A stretch of DNA of 64,000 nucleotides from an uncultured Porphyromonadaceae bacterium (GCA_937921035.1 CALEUL010000051.1:1-64000), one strand, 5' to 3'; positions 8,901 to 17,585 are shown, counted from the stretch's first letter. Numbers and translations: made by a program. The notes: generated by a model not told the origin, from the sequence alone.

Positions 8901-10289
8901 CGGGTGGAGCTGAATTGCCTTGCCTTCGATAAGCTTTGGCTGGAATGCCTGGATACCGAGACGGTGCAGTGTAGGAGCACGGTTGAGCAGAACGGGATGA
9001 CCCTTCATCACGTACTCGAGGATATCCCATACAACGGGTTCCTTGCGGTCCACAATTTTTTTGGCGCTCTTGACGGTCTTTACGATGCCGCGCTCGATGA
9101 GTTTGCGGATAATGAACGGTTTGTAGAGTTCGGCGGCCATGTCCTTGGGCAGACCGCACTCGTGCATCTTGAGTTCGGGACCTACAACGATTACGGAACG
9201 TGCGGAATAGTCGACACGTTTACCGAGGAGGTTCTGACGGAAGCGGCCCTGCTTGCCCTTGAGGGAGTCGGACAGAGATTTGAGGGGACGGTTTGCATCG
9301 CTCTTCACAGCCGACGACTTGCGGGAGTTGTCCAGCAGCGAATCCACGGCCTCCTGAAGCATACGTTTTTCGTTGCGCAGAATCACCTCGGGAGCCTTGA
9401 TTTCGATAAGACGTTTAAGGCGGTTGTTGCGGATGATAACGCGGCGATAGAGGTCATTGAGGTCGGATGTGGCGAAACGGCCGCCGTCCAGGGGAACGAG
9501 AGGACGGAGTTCGGGAGGAGTAACAGGCACAGCGTGGAGAATCATCCACTCGGGCTTGTTACGGTTGCGCGAGGCGCGGAAAGCCTCCACAACCTGAAGG
9601 CGCTTGAGAGCCTCGGTTTTGCGCTGCTGCGAGCCTTCCTGGTTTGCCTGGGCACGCAGGTCGTAGCTCAGAGTGTCCAGATCGAGGTCCTTGAGAAGGT
9701 CGTAGATAGCCTCGGCGCCCATCTTGGCGACGAACTTGTCGGGATTGCCGTTCTCAAGCATCTGGTTCTCGCGGGGCAGCTTGTCGAGCAGGTCGAAATA
9801 CTCTTCCTCGCTGAGGAGATCGAGCTTCTGCACGCCCTGTTCTGCTGCAGCACCGGGATTTATAACAATGTAACGCTCGTAGTAGATTACGGCGTCGAGT
9901 TTCTTCGAAGGAAGACCTAAGAGGTAGCCGATTTTATTAGGCAGCGAACGGAAATACCAGATGTGAGCCACAGGCACGACCAGGCGTATGTGGCCCATGC
10001 GCTCGCGGCGCACTTTCTTTTCTGTTACTTCAACCGAGCAGCGGTCGCACACGATACCCTTGTAGCGAATACGCTTGTATTTGCCGCAGTGGCACTCGTA
10101 GTCCTTTACAGGACCGAAGATGCGCTCGCAGAACAGGCCGTCGCGCTCGGGCTTGTACGTACGGTAGTTGATGGTCTCAGGCTTGAGAACCTCACCGCTC
10201 GACTTGTCGAAAATCTCCTCGGGCGAAGCAAGGCCGATTGTGATTCTCGAGAACACGTTCTTTGGTTTGTTTTCTTTTCTAAAAGCCAT
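5997..10289 (-). CDS. rpoC: DNA-directed RNA polymerase subunit beta'
   Basis: Largest catalytic subunit of RNA polymerase, 1430 residues. The N-terminal zinc ribbon has cysteines C66, C68, C81 and C84. The catalytic loop 'NADFDGDQMAVH' at about residues 470-481 supplies the three aspartates that hold the active-site magnesium. Bridge-helix and trigger-loop regions follow, and the C-terminal part is conserved with a short acidic tail typical of Bacteroidota. It starts 42 nt after rpoB, so the two form the usual rpoBC unit, closed by a terminator just downstream. Confidence 0.98.
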   Translation of the reverse strand: MAFRKENKPKNVFSRITIGLASPEEIFDKSSGEVLKPETINYRTYKPERDGLFCERIFGPVKDYECHCGKYKRIRYKGIVCDRCSVEVTEKKVRRERMGHIRLVVPVAHIWYFRSLPNKIGYLLGLPSKKLDAVIYYERYIVINPGAAAEQGVQKLDLLSEEEYFDLLDKLPRENQMLENGNPDKFVAKMGAEAIYDLLKDLDLDTLSYDLRAQANQEGSQQRKTEALKRLQVVEAFRASRNRNKPEWMILHAVPVTPPELRPLVPLDGGRFATSDLNDLYRRVIIRNNRLKRLIEIKAPEVILRNEKRMLQEAVDSLLDNSRKSSAVKSDANRPLKSLSDSLKGKQGRFRQNLLGKRVDYSARSVIVVGPELKMHECGLPKDMAAELYKPFIIRKLIERGIVKTVKSAKKIVDRKEPVVWDILEYVMKGHPVLLNRAPTLHRLGIQAFQPKLIEGKAIQLHPLACTAFNADFDGDQMAVHLPLGNEAVLEAQIMMLGSHNILNPANGAPITVPSQDMVLGLYYITKLRPGDKGEGHTFYGPEEAQIAYNEGRVTLHAPINILVDDVDEQGNKIRHIVEKTSVGRVLVNQYVPEEIGYLNMLLSKKSLRDVITRVIKKCGIPRSAQFLDDIKNLGYYMAFRGGLSFNLGDVLVPPEKKEIVDEGYRQVAEVMENFQMGVISDKERYQQIIDIWTQVNAKLTNVLMKQMTEANQGFNAIFMMLDSGARGSKDQIRQLAGMRGLMAKPQKAGAEGGQIIENPILANFKEGLSVLEYFISTHGARKGLADTALKTADAGYLTRRLVDVAHDVIINEEDCGTLRGLVCTAVTKNDEVVASLGERILGRVSVYDVVHPLTGEVIVRAGEEINDAAADIIDASPIESVEIRSVLTCESKRGVCAKCYGRNLSNLRMVQKGEAVGVIAAQSIGEPGTQLTLRTFHVGGVATNISATSKLVSKYDGKLEIEDLRTVEGENGVKIVVGRLAEMRIIDHNTGMQLMSAQIPYGSKLFMNDGDDVKKGDEICEWDPFNNVIVTEKAGTVHYVDLIENVTYRNDSEGHAMSEDRVITESRDRQHVPSMQIIGADNEVVATYSLPVGAHLIFKDGDEVKIGDTFAKITRSTHGAGDITGGLPRVTELFEARNPSNPAIVSEVDGMVKFGKLKRGNREIIVEPKFGDAKKYLVPMSKQILVQENDIVRAGTPLSDGAITPTDILNIMGPTAVQEYIVNEVQDVYRMQGVKINDKHFEVIVRQMMRKVRIIDSGDTNFLEEQIVDKRDFMDENDRIWGKKYVVDPGDSETLHAGQIITARKLRDENSLLKQRDLRPVIVRDAQPATSEQILQGITRSALQTSSFISAASFQETTKVLNEAAIQGKSDPLEGMKENVICGHLIPAGTGLREYEDILVSSSDDIDSIAPAYPAEAPMEVDASEVSND

Positions 10290-10331
10290 ATATCGATGTG
10301 TGCTTTAGTCTGTTTGATGATAAGGAGAGAA

Positions 10332-13300
10332 TCAGTTCTCCAGATTGATGCTGAGGCCGAGGCCGCGGAGCTCGTGGAGAAGCACGTTGAGCGATTCGGG
10401 GATGCCGGGGGTGGGCATCGGGTCGCCTTTGACGATTGCTTCGTAAGCCTTGCTACGGCCGTTGACGTCGTCGGACTTGATGGTGAGGATTTCCTGAAGG
10501 ATATGAGCTGCGCCGAATGCCTCGAGCGCCCACACTTCCATTTCACCGAAGCGCTGGCCGCCGAACTGGGCCTTACCGCCGAGAGGCTGCTGGGTGATGA
10601 GCGAGTACGGACCGATGGAACGTGCGTGCATCTTGTCCTCTACCATGTGGCCGAGCTTAAGCATATAGATCACACCAACGGTAGCAGGCTGGTCGAAACG
10701 CTCGCCGGTGCCGCCGTCGTACAGGTATGTCTTGCCGTAGCGGGGAAGGCCGGCCTTGTCGGTCCAGTAGTTGATATCATCCATGCTGGCGCCGTCGAAG
10801 ATGTGTGTTGCGAATTTCTCGCCAAGCTCGCGTCCGGCCCATCCGAGAACGGTCTCGAACACCTGACCGAGGTTCATTCGCGAAGGCACACCCAGAGGGT
10901 TCAGGACAATGTCCACAGGAGTACCGTCGGCAAGGAAAGGCATATCTTCCTGACGCACGATACGGCTCACGATACCTTTGTTACCGTGGCGGCCTGCCAT
11001 CTTGTCGCCCACGCTGATTTTACGCTTCTTGGCAATGTAAACCTTGGCAATCTGCATGATGCCGGAAGGCAGCTCGTCGCCGATGGAGATATCGAATTTC
11101 TTACGGCGCATCTCGGTGTCGATTTCCTTGTATTTCTGAAGGTAATTGACAATCGAGCGGCGGATAAGGTCGTTGGTGTGCTCGTCTGTGGTCCAGTGGC
11201 TCAGGCTCAGAGTATCGTAATTGATGCTGTTGAGCACGGCAGGAGTAAAGCGCGAACCCTTGGGAACGATTTCGCTGCCGAGGAAATCTGTTACGCCGTC
11301 GGAGGTCTTGCCCTCGGTGAGCGTCATCAGCTTGTTAACAAGAATGTCGAGCAGTTCGGCCTTCTTGGCATCGTATTCCTCGTCGATTTTGGGCAGCAGA
11401 GCGTTCACAGCCTTGTTGCGGCCCTTCTTGGCGGCGCGGGCATAGAGGTTTGTGCCGATAACGACACCCTTGAGCGACGGAGTGGCCTTCAGTGATGCGT
11501 CCTTCACATCGCCGGCCTTGTCGCCGAAGATTGCACGGAGCAGCTTCTCCTCTGGAGTGGGATCCGACTCGCCCTTAGGCGTAATCTTACCAATCATTAT
11601 ATCGCCGGGCACAACGTGTGCGCCCACACGGATAATACCGCGTTCGTCCAGATCCTTGGTTGCGTCCTCGCTCACGTTGGGGATATCGGATGTGAGTTCC
11701 TCCATACCGCGCTTTGTCTCGCGCACTTCAAGCGAGTATTCGTCCACGTGTACCGATGTAAGGATATCGTCGCGTACGACACGCTCGTTCAGCACAATGG
11801 CGTCCTCGTAGTTGTAGCCCTTCCAGGGCATGAAGGCAACCTTGAGGTTGCGGCCAAGCGCGAGTTCGCCCTTCTCGGTGGCATAGCCTTCGGTGAGAAT
11901 GTCGCCTTTGGTAACGCGCTGACCCTTGTTGCAGATGGGGCGTAGGTCGATTGTGGTGCTCTGGTTGGTTTTGCGGAACTTGGGTATCTTGTATTCCTTT
12001 ACGGGGCTGTCGAATGAAACAAATTCCTCGTCGGCGTCGCGGTCGTAGCGTATGCGGATAACTGTAGCGTCCACAAATTCTACAACGCCGTCGCCTTCGG
12101 CGGTAATCTGGGTTCGGCTGTCGCGAGCGAGCTGGGCTTCGATGCCGGTGCCGACAATAGGAGCCTCGCTGCGCATCAGGGGCACAGCCTGGCGCATCAT
12201 GTTCGATCCCATGAGTGCGCGGTTGGCATCGTCATGCTCCAGGAAGGGAATGAGCGATGCGGCGATAGAGGCAATCTGCGAGGGCGACACATCCATAAGT
12301 TCCACCTGGTCGGGAGCAACTACGGGGAAGTCGGCATCGCGGCGTGCCTTAACAGTCTTGTTCACGAAGGTTCCGTCATCGTTCAGCGGCGCGTTGCCCT
12401 GCGCGATGGTCTTGCCTTCCTCGATTTCGGCGGTGAGGTATACAACCTCGTCGTTATTCAGATTAACGCGGGAATCCTCAACCTTGCGGTACGGAGTCTC
12501 GATAAAGCCGAGGTCGTTGATCTTAGCATACACACAGAGCGAGCTGATAAGACCGATGTTCGGGCCTTCGGGAGTTTCGATAGGACACAGACGTCCGTAG
12601 TGGGTATAATGCACGTCTCGAACCTCGAAGCCTGCACGCTCGCGCGACAGACCACCGGGGCCGAGGGCCGACATACGGCGCTTGTGAGTGATTTCGGCCA
12701 GAGGGTTGGTCTGGTCCATGAACTGCGAGAGGGCGTTTGTACCGAAGAAGCTGTTGATAACCGACGAGATTGTCTTTGCGTTGATAAGGTCGGTGGGAGT
12801 GAACACTTCGTTGTCGCGCACATTCATGCGCTCGCGAATGGTACGAGCCATGCGGTTCAGGCCTACACCGAACTGATTGTACAACTGCTCGCCAACGGCA
12901 CGAACGCGACGGTTGGAGAGGTTGTCGATATCATCTACATCGGCGTGGCTGTTGATAAGCTCGATAAGATAGCGGATAATGGCTATGATATCCTCCTTGG
13001 TAAGGACACGAACCTCCATAGGAGTGGAAAGGTCGAGCTTACGGTTGATACGGTAACGGCCAACCTCGCCCAGATCGTAGCGCTTCTCGCTGAAGAACAG
13101 GTTGTAGATAACCTCGCGTGCGCTGGCGTCGTCTGGCGGATCGGCGTTGCGGAGCTGTTTATAGATATAATTGATAGCCTCCGTCTCGCTGTTGGTCTGG
13201 TCGCGCTGGAGGGTATTGAAAATTATCGAGTAGTCGGACGTATTTGCGTCCTCCTTGTGAAGCAGTACGGTGGAAACACCCGAATTCAGGATGTCTTCGA

Positions 13301-14144
13301 TATCGTCCTCGGTAATAACGGCCTCACGGTCGAGTATAACCTCGTTACGCTCGATGGTCGTAACTTCGCCGGTATCGGTATCACTCATATCCTCTACCCA
13401 CGATTTGAGCACGCGGGCGGCGAGCTTGCGGCCAACAGCCTTCTTCAGGTTGGTCTTGTTCACCTTGATTTCCTCGGCGAGACCGAAGATTTCGATGATG
13501 TCCTTATCGCTTTCCAGACCGATAGCACGCAGCAGAGTGGTTACGGGCAATTTCTTCTTGCGGTCGATGTACGCGAACATCACATTGTTGATGTCGGTAG
13601 CGAATTCAATCCAGGAACCGCGGAAAGGAATAATACGTGCGCTGTAGAGCTTCGTGCCGTTTGCGTGTGTGCTCTGGCCGAAGAAAACGCCGGGCGAACG
13701 GTGTAGCTGCGAAACAACTACGCGCTCGGCACCATTGATCACGAAGGTGCCTTTCTCAGTCATGTAGGGTATCTGGCCCAGGTAAACGTTTTCGATTTCG
13801 GTAGTGAAATCCTCGTGTTCCGGATCGGTACACGACAGTTTCAGACGAGCCTTGAGGGGTACGCTGTACGAATAACCGCGTTGCAGACACTCTTCGATAG
13901 TATATCGCGGCGGATCAATATAGTAATCCAGAAATTCGAGCGTAAAATTGTTGCGGGTATCCGAAATAGGGAAATTTTCGGAGAAAACCTTGTAGAGGCC
14001 CTCGTTCTTTCGCTGCTCCGGCGGAGTGTCGAGCTGGAAGAAATCGCGGAACGATTTCAGCTGCACATCCAAAAAGTCAGGGTAAGGGAAGGGAGCCTTT
14101 ACCGTTGCAAAATTGATGCGTGGTTTAACAGTCTGAGTTGACAT
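10332..14144 (-). CDS. rpoB: DNA-directed RNA polymerase subunit beta
   Basis: Second-largest RNA polymerase subunit, 1270 residues. Visible landmarks include 'FFGTNALSQFMDQTNPLAE' and 'HKRRMSALGPGGLSRERAG', which form the rifampicin-binding pocket and fork loop. The residues that bind rifampicin in the first of these appear to be the normal susceptible type (D in 'FMDQTNP', H in 'THKRRMSALGPGG', S in 'SALGPGG'). The C-terminal clamp region carries 'GDKMAGRHGNKG' and 'LGGKAQFGGQRFGEMEVWAL'. It follows rplL after a 325-nt structured spacer with an attenuator-like hairpin. Confidence 0.98.
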   Translation of the reverse strand: MSTQTVKPRINFATVKAPFPYPDFLDVQLKSFRDFFQLDTPPEQRKNEGLYKVFSENFPISDTRNNFTLEFLDYYIDPPRYTIEECLQRGYSYSVPLKARLKLSCTDPEHEDFTTEIENVYLGQIPYMTEKGTFVINGAERVVVSQLHRSPGVFFGQSTHANGTKLYSARIIPFRGSWIEFATDINNVMFAYIDRKKKLPVTTLLRAIGLESDKDIIEIFGLAEEIKVNKTNLKKAVGRKLAARVLKSWVEDMSDTDTGEVTTIERNEVILDREAVITEDDIEDILNSGVSTVLLHKEDANTSDYSIIFNTLQRDQTNSETEAINYIYKQLRNADPPDDASAREVIYNLFFSEKRYDLGEVGRYRINRKLDLSTPMEVRVLTKEDIIAIIRYLIELINSHADVDDIDNLSNRRVRAVGEQLYNQFGVGLNRMARTIRERMNVRDNEVFTPTDLINAKTISSVINSFFGTNALSQFMDQTNPLAEITHKRRMSALGPGGLSRERAGFEVRDVHYTHYGRLCPIETPEGPNIGLISSLCVYAKINDLGFIETPYRKVEDSRVNLNNDEVVYLTAEIEEGKTIAQGNAPLNDDGTFVNKTVKARRDADFPVVAPDQVELMDVSPSQIASIAASLIPFLEHDDANRALMGSNMMRQAVPLMRSEAPIVGTGIEAQLARDSRTQITAEGDGVVEFVDATVIRIRYDRDADEEFVSFDSPVKEYKIPKFRKTNQSTTIDLRPICNKGQRVTKGDILTEGYATEKGELALGRNLKVAFMPWKGYNYEDAIVLNERVVRDDILTSVHVDEYSLEVRETKRGMEELTSDIPNVSEDATKDLDERGIIRVGAHVVPGDIMIGKITPKGESDPTPEEKLLRAIFGDKAGDVKDASLKATPSLKGVVIGTNLYARAAKKGRNKAVNALLPKIDEEYDAKKAELLDILVNKLMTLTEGKTSDGVTDFLGSEIVPKGSRFTPAVLNSINYDTLSLSHWTTDEHTNDLIRRSIVNYLQKYKEIDTEMRRKKFDISIGDELPSGIMQIAKVYIAKKRKISVGDKMAGRHGNKGIVSRIVRQEDMPFLADGTPVDIVLNPLGVPSRMNLGQVFETVLGWAGRELGEKFATHIFDGASMDDINYWTDKAGLPRYGKTYLYDGGTGERFDQPATVGVIYMLKLGHMVEDKMHARSIGPYSLITQQPLGGKAQFGGQRFGEMEVWALEAFGAAHILQEILTIKSDDVNGRSKAYEAIVKGDPMPTPGIPESLNVLLHELRGLGLSINLEN

Positions 14145-14413
14145 CTAAAAAATGATTTGGGTGCCGTAATAAATTATTGTGTCAGTGCCAAAAACAAGAC
14201 AGCGGCAGTGCTTTATGTTGGGAATCAGCGCAACGTCGCGCCAGCTTTTATTCCTTCGGCCACCGCACACAGCGTGGCGAGATAAAAAACAATGGAGAAA
14301 ACTGCGCAAGAGCCTCGCGACGGTTCGCGACATCCCGTTGGATGTGCCAGTGGCCGACTCAGGAGAGCGCTGCCCGCACCTGCCGCAGCTTCATACGTAT
14401 TTTTGACACAAAA
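14145..14413 (-). other. Structured rpoB leader (non-coding spacer)
   Basis: No gene is visible between the rplL hairpin and rpoB. The spacer contains further small palindromes, such as TCGCGA arms at 14315-14320 and 14325-14330 and a 'CCAC...GTGG' stem near 14261-14278. No TAnnTTTG promoter element was found on the minus strand here, so rpoBC probably depends on read-through from rplL. The structure may be an RNA-processing or attenuation region. Confidence 0.4.
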
Positions 14414-14447
14414 GGTTAAGAATCACCCGATTAGGGGATTCTTAACC
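14414..14447 (-). terminator. Attenuator-like hairpin between rplL and rpoB
   Basis: A 34-nt hairpin with arms GGTTAAGAATC and its complement is followed on the minus strand by TTTT. It sits 24 nt after the rplL stop, where E. coli also has a partial terminator that sets the ratio of ribosomal protein to polymerase. Partial read-through here is inference. Confidence 0.7.
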
Positions 14448-14471
14448 TAAATGTCTGAGAATCAGACAATA

Positions 14472-14846
14472 TTATTTGAGTTCGACTTCTGCGCCTACTT
14501 CCTCGAGCTGAGCCTTGAGAGCTTCAGCGTCGGCCTTGGAAAGACCTTCCTTGATAGTGCTGGGAGCGCCGTCTACCATTTCCTTAGCTTCCTTGAGGCC
14601 AAGACCGGTTACTTCCTTAACGGTTTTAACAACTTTCAGTTTCTCAGCACCGGGAGCCTTCAGAACTACGTCGAAGCTGGTTTTTTCTTCGGCAGCTGCA
14701 CCGGCAGCGGCAGGACCTGCAGCAACAGCTACAGCAGCAGCAGCGGGTTCAATACCGTATTCGTCCTTGAGGATCTGGGCAAGTTCGTTTACTTCCTTTA
14801 CAGTCAGGTTTACGAGTTGTTCAGCAAAAGCTTTTAAATCTGCCAT
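14472..14846 (-). CDS. rplL: 50S ribosomal protein L7/L12
   Basis: Stalk protein that recruits GTPase factors to the ribosome. The 124 residues show an N-terminal dimerisation helix, an Ala-rich flexible hinge (about residues 34-53), and the C-terminal factor-binding domain with 'EKLKVVKTVKEVTGLGLKEA' and 'GAPSTIKEG'. The length is normal. It follows rplJ after 36 nt and is followed by an attenuator-like hairpin. Confidence 0.97.
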   Translation of the reverse strand: MADLKAFAEQLVNLTVKEVNELAQILKDEYGIEPAAAAVAVAAGPAAAGAAAEEKTSFDVVLKAPGAEKLKVVKTVKEVTGLGLKEAKEMVDGAPSTIKEGLSKADAEALKAQLEEVGAEVELK

Positions 14847-14882
14847 TTTTGTATAATTTTTTTTGGTTTTTTGTTCTTGTGA

Positions 14883-15407
14883 TTAGTCTTCTTTTTTCGA
14901 GAGCGTCTCCAGAATGCCATGCAGCTTGCCGGCACCGGACTGAAGAGCGGAAACGACGTTCTTGGCAGGCGACTGCAGCAGAGCGACAACGTCGGCGATG
15001 AGTTCGTTCTTGCTCTTGATGTTGGCAAGAGTATCGATCTGGTCGGCACCGAGGTATACGGTCTCTTCTACATATGCGCCCTTGAGAGCGGGGAGTGTAT
15101 CGCCTTTCTTAACAAAGTCTTTCAGCAGCTTGGCGGGAGCATTACCCACGTTGGTGCACATAAGAGAGGTAGAACCTTTCAGTGCGCCGTAGAGCTCGCT
15201 GTAGTCGCCTTCGAGAGACTCGAGGGCTTTGTGAAGGAGGCTGTTCTTGACAACGAGAAGTTTGATGTCGGCCTTGAAGCATGCAGCACGCAGGGCCTGA
15301 GTCTTCTCTGCATCCAGTCCGGCGGTCTCTACCAGGTAGAAGCCGCTGTACTGATTGATGGTGTCGGCAATATTCTTAATGATGACTGCTTTATCTTCCT
15401 TTTTCAT
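14883..15407 (-). CDS. rplJ: 50S ribosomal protein L10
   Basis: Base of the ribosomal stalk that anchors L7/L12 dimers through its C-terminal helix. The 174 residues include the N-terminal region 'KADIKLLVVKNSLLHKAL' and the expected long C-terminal helix. It lies 14 nt after rplA, too close to hold the long structured L10 leader seen in enterobacteria, so any autoregulation must use a different site. Confidence 0.96.
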   Translation of the reverse strand: MKKEDKAVIIKNIADTINQYSGFYLVETAGLDAEKTQALRAACFKADIKLLVVKNSLLHKALESLEGDYSELYGALKGSTSLMCTNVGNAPAKLLKDFVKKGDTLPALKGAYVEETVYLGADQIDTLANIKSKNELIADVVALLQSPAKNVVSALQSGAGKLHGILETLSKKED

Positions 15408-15421
15408 GTGGGTTCGTGTGT

Positions 15422-16123
15422 TTAAAGTTTAGCATCAACAGATTTGGTGTCTACTTTGACACCCGGACTCATTGTGCTCGAAAGATAAATGCTATTCAGA
15501 TATGTGCCCTTTGCGGTGGCAGGTTTCAGCTTGATAAGCGTAGCGATGAACTCGCGAGCGTTCTCAGCCATCTGCTCCGGCGTGAAAGAAACTTTACCGA
15601 TCGACGAGTGAACGATACCGTTCTTGTCAACCTTGAAGTCGATCTTGCCTTTCTTAACTTCTTCCACTGCCTTGGCAACGTCTACAGTAACTGTGCCGCT
15701 CTTGGGGTTAGGCATCAGGCCACGAGGACCGAGAATACGGCCGAGGGCACCGATTTTACCCATGATAGCGGGCTGTGTGATGATGACGTCAACGTCGGTC
15801 CAACCGCCTTTGATTTTCTCGATATATTCATCGAGACCTACATAGTCGGCTCCGGCAGCAGTAGCTGCGGCAGCGGCGTCAGGGTTACAGAGTACGAGAA
15901 CACGTACCTGCTTGCCAGTGCCGTTAGGAAGCGTAACAACGCCACGCACCATCTGGTTGGCCTTGCGGGGGTCCACGCCAAGACGAACATCGATATCAAA
16001 GGAAGCGTCAAACTTCGTATAGGTCATTTCCTTTACAAGTTTGGCGGCTTCAAGCAAGGTGTATGATTTCCCGGCTTCGATCTTCGACTGGGCCAACTTC
16101 TGATTTTTTGTAAGTTTACTCAT
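15422..16123 (-). CDS. rplA: 50S ribosomal protein L1
   Basis: L1 stalk protein that binds 23S rRNA and helps release tRNA from the E site; in many bacteria it also represses its own operon. The 233 residues carry the expected 'FDASFDIDVRLGVDP' N-terminal part and the glycine-rich central block 'GRILGPRGLMPNPKSGTV'. It lies 14 nt after rplK. A hairpin ahead of rplK at 16621-16658 is a candidate binding site for L1-type feedback. Confidence 0.97.
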   Translation of the reverse strand: MSKLTKNQKLAQSKIEAGKSYTLLEAAKLVKEMTYTKFDASFDIDVRLGVDPRKANQMVRGVVTLPNGTGKQVRVLVLCNPDAAAAATAAGADYVGLDEYIEKIKGGWTDVDVIITQPAIMGKIGALGRILGPRGLMPNPKSGTVTVDVAKAVEEVKKGKIDFKVDKNGIVHSSIGKVSFTPEQMAENAREFIATLIKLKPATAKGTYLNSIYLSSTMSPGVKVDTKSVDAKL

Positions 16124-16137
16124 ATCAAGCGAAGTTT

Positions 16138-16581
16138 TTATTTGTTAGAGGGAAACTGACCTTTAACGGTGATACCCATGCTCCTGGCTGTACCGGCAAC
16201 CATCCGCATAGCGGATTCTATGGTAAAGCAGTTAAGGTCCGGCATTTTGTCGGCAGCAATTGTCTGCACTTGCTCCCAGGTAATCTCGGCTACCTTTGTA
16301 CGGTTAGGCTCTTTGGATGCGGTCTTGATATGAGCGGCTTCCTTAAGCTGTACAGCTACAGGGGGAGTCTTTACTACAAAGTCGAAAGACTTGTCTGTGT
16401 AATATGTAATTACAACAGGAAGAATCTTACCGGCCTTGTCCTGAGTGCGGGCATTGAATTGCTTGCAAAATTCCATGATGTTGATACCCTTCGAACCGAG
16501 AGCGGGGCCTACAGGAGGCGAAGGATTCGCAGCACCACCTTTAATCTGCAATTTGATTTGTCCAGCAATTTCTTTAGCCAT
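16138..16581 (-). CDS. rplK: 50S ribosomal protein L11
   Basis: Binds the GTPase-associated centre of 23S rRNA. The 147 residues contain the proline-rich N-terminal signature 'GGAANPSPPVGPALGSKG' and the C-terminal rRNA-binding domain ending 'ARSMGITVKG'. First ribosomal protein gene of the rplKAJL cluster, 81 nt after nusG. Confidence 0.97.
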   Translation of the reverse strand: MAKEIAGQIKLQIKGGAANPSPPVGPALGSKGINIMEFCKQFNARTQDKAGKILPVVITYYTDKSFDFVVKTPPVAVQLKEAAHIKTASKEPNRTKVAEITWEQVQTIAADKMPDLNCFTIESAMRMVAGTARSMGITVKGQFPSNK

Positions 16582-16620
16582 GGTTTAAAACTTAAAAATT
16601 AATAACTCTGCGCAATCAAA

Positions 16621-16658
16621 ACCTGCTTGAGCTAACGTAACATTTAGCCGCAGCAGGT
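16621..16658 (-). promoter_or_regulatory. rplK leader hairpin, candidate L1 feedback site or attenuator
   Basis: Two stacked stems, ACCTGCT/AGCAGGT outside and GCTAA/TTAGC inside, are separated by a 3x3 internal loop. They lie in the 81-nt spacer between nusG and rplK. On the minus strand four Ts follow. L1 binding sites are hairpins with an internal loop in this position, but I could not match the specific L1 consensus, so a partial terminator is equally possible. Confidence 0.45.
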
Positions 16659-16662
16659 AAAA

Positions 16663-17220
16663 TCATTCACGCTCTACTTGCGAATTTTCCAACTCCAAAG
16701 GAGTCTTGCGTTCAAATATCTTAATCGATACAACCAGTTTGTGTTTCTCGGAATTCACTTCCTCGACAACACCGTGGAAGTCCTTGAAGGGACCATCGGT
16801 CACTTTCACTTTCTCTCCCACAATAAAGTCGTTCTCAACATCGACGATTTCGTCGGCTGCGCCGAGCATTCGCATCACCTCAGCTTCACGAAGCATCTCC
16901 GGCTTGCTGTTCTTCTCACGGCCGCGGAGAAAATCGATAACATTGGTGGTGTTGGAAAGCTCGTAAACGACTTCGCCGGTAAGGATTGCCTCGACAAACA
17001 CATATCCCGAATAGAGATTGCGGTCTTTGACAACCTTTTTGCCGTTGCGCACGGTCATCACCTTTTCGGTGGGAATAAGAACCTGAAAAACAAAATTGCC
17101 GAGGTCGGTGCGTTTCATCGCACCCTCGATAATCTCTTTCACCTGGGCTTCTTTGCCCGAGATGGCGCGGAGGACGTACCAACCGCGCTTCAGTTCTTTT
17201 GTTTCCTCTGTCTGTGCCAT
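16663..17220 (-). CDS. nusG: Transcription termination/antitermination factor NusG
   Basis: Couples RNA polymerase to pausing, Rho termination or the ribosome. The 185 residues show an NGN domain ('GWYVLRAISGKEAQVKEII' at the start and 'GYVFVEAIL' around 72-80) and a C-terminal KOW domain beginning 'GEKVKVTDGPFKDFHGVVEE'. The product lies in the normal housekeeping context secE-nusG-rplK and so is the general factor rather than a capsule-linked UpxY paralogue. It begins 12 nt after secE. Confidence 0.96.
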   Translation of the reverse strand: MAQTEETKELKRGWYVLRAISGKEAQVKEIIEGAMKRTDLGNFVFQVLIPTEKVMTVRNGKKVVKDRNLYSGYVFVEAILTGEVVYELSNTTNVIDFLRGREKNSKPEMLREAEVMRMLGAADEIVDVENDFIVGEKVKVTDGPFKDFHGVVEEVNSEKHKLVVSIKIFERKTPLELENSQVERE

Positions 17221-17232
17221 CGGGAACCGGAA

Positions 17233-17427
17233 TTACAAGCTGTAGATTAAGTGCATGATCCTGTCGACTACCTGATCCATGACGAAAATTATCAAAGCGA
17301 TAATGACGGAAGCAATCATCACGATGATAGCCGACTTGACAAGCTGCTTCTTGGAGGGCCAGGAGGTCTTGTAACGAAGCTCGTCATAGGCTTCCTGGAT
17401 ATTCGTGAGTAGTTTTAATTTCTTCAT
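17233..17427 (-). CDS. secE: Preprotein translocase subunit SecE
   Basis: Small essential clamp subunit of the SecYEG channel. The 64 residues have the conserved amphipathic segment 'AYDELRYKTSWPSKKQL' followed by a single transmembrane helix (about 33-52). One-helix form, normal for Bacteroidota. Between tRNA-Trp and nusG. Confidence 0.95.
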   Translation of the reverse strand: MKKLKLLTNIQEAYDELRYKTSWPSKKQLVKSAIIVMIASVIIALIIFVMDQVVDRIMHLIYSL

Positions 17428-17442
17428 TGTTTATATTTTTTG

Positions 17443-17515
17443 CACGGGTTGAGAGGCTCGAACTCCCGACACCTGGTTTTGGAGACCAGTGCTCTACCGA
17501 CTGAGCTAAACCCGT
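17443..17515 (-). tRNA. tRNA-Trp (CCA)
   Basis: The 73-nt cloverleaf has acceptor ACGGGTT/AACCCGT, anticodon loop CTCCAAA and a TTCGA T-loop. It sits between tuf and secE in the same transcription unit. Confidence 0.95.
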
Positions 17516-17520
17516 ATGTT

Positions 17521-17578
17521 GGCGGCGTATGGCAGGCCAGACGCCGCCGTTGTATTGTCTATACTGCGGTTAACCGCA
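17521..17578 (-). promoter_or_regulatory. Two hairpins after tuf, possible processing sites
   Basis: A perfect palindrome TGCGGTTAACCGCA (17565-17578) and an 8-bp G+C stem (17521-17528 with 17541-17548) fill the spacer between the tuf stop and tRNA-Trp. Neither is followed by a T run. Processing signals separating the tuf mRNA from the tRNA are more likely than terminators. Confidence 0.4.
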
Positions 17579-17585
17579 AGGTATA

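Noticed and set aside
5982..11495. Long plus-strand open frames opposite rpoC and rpoB (5982-7574, 7734-9920, 9963-11495)
   Set aside because: They are antisense shadows of essential genes with skewed codon content; their translations resemble no protein family and they lack start signals.
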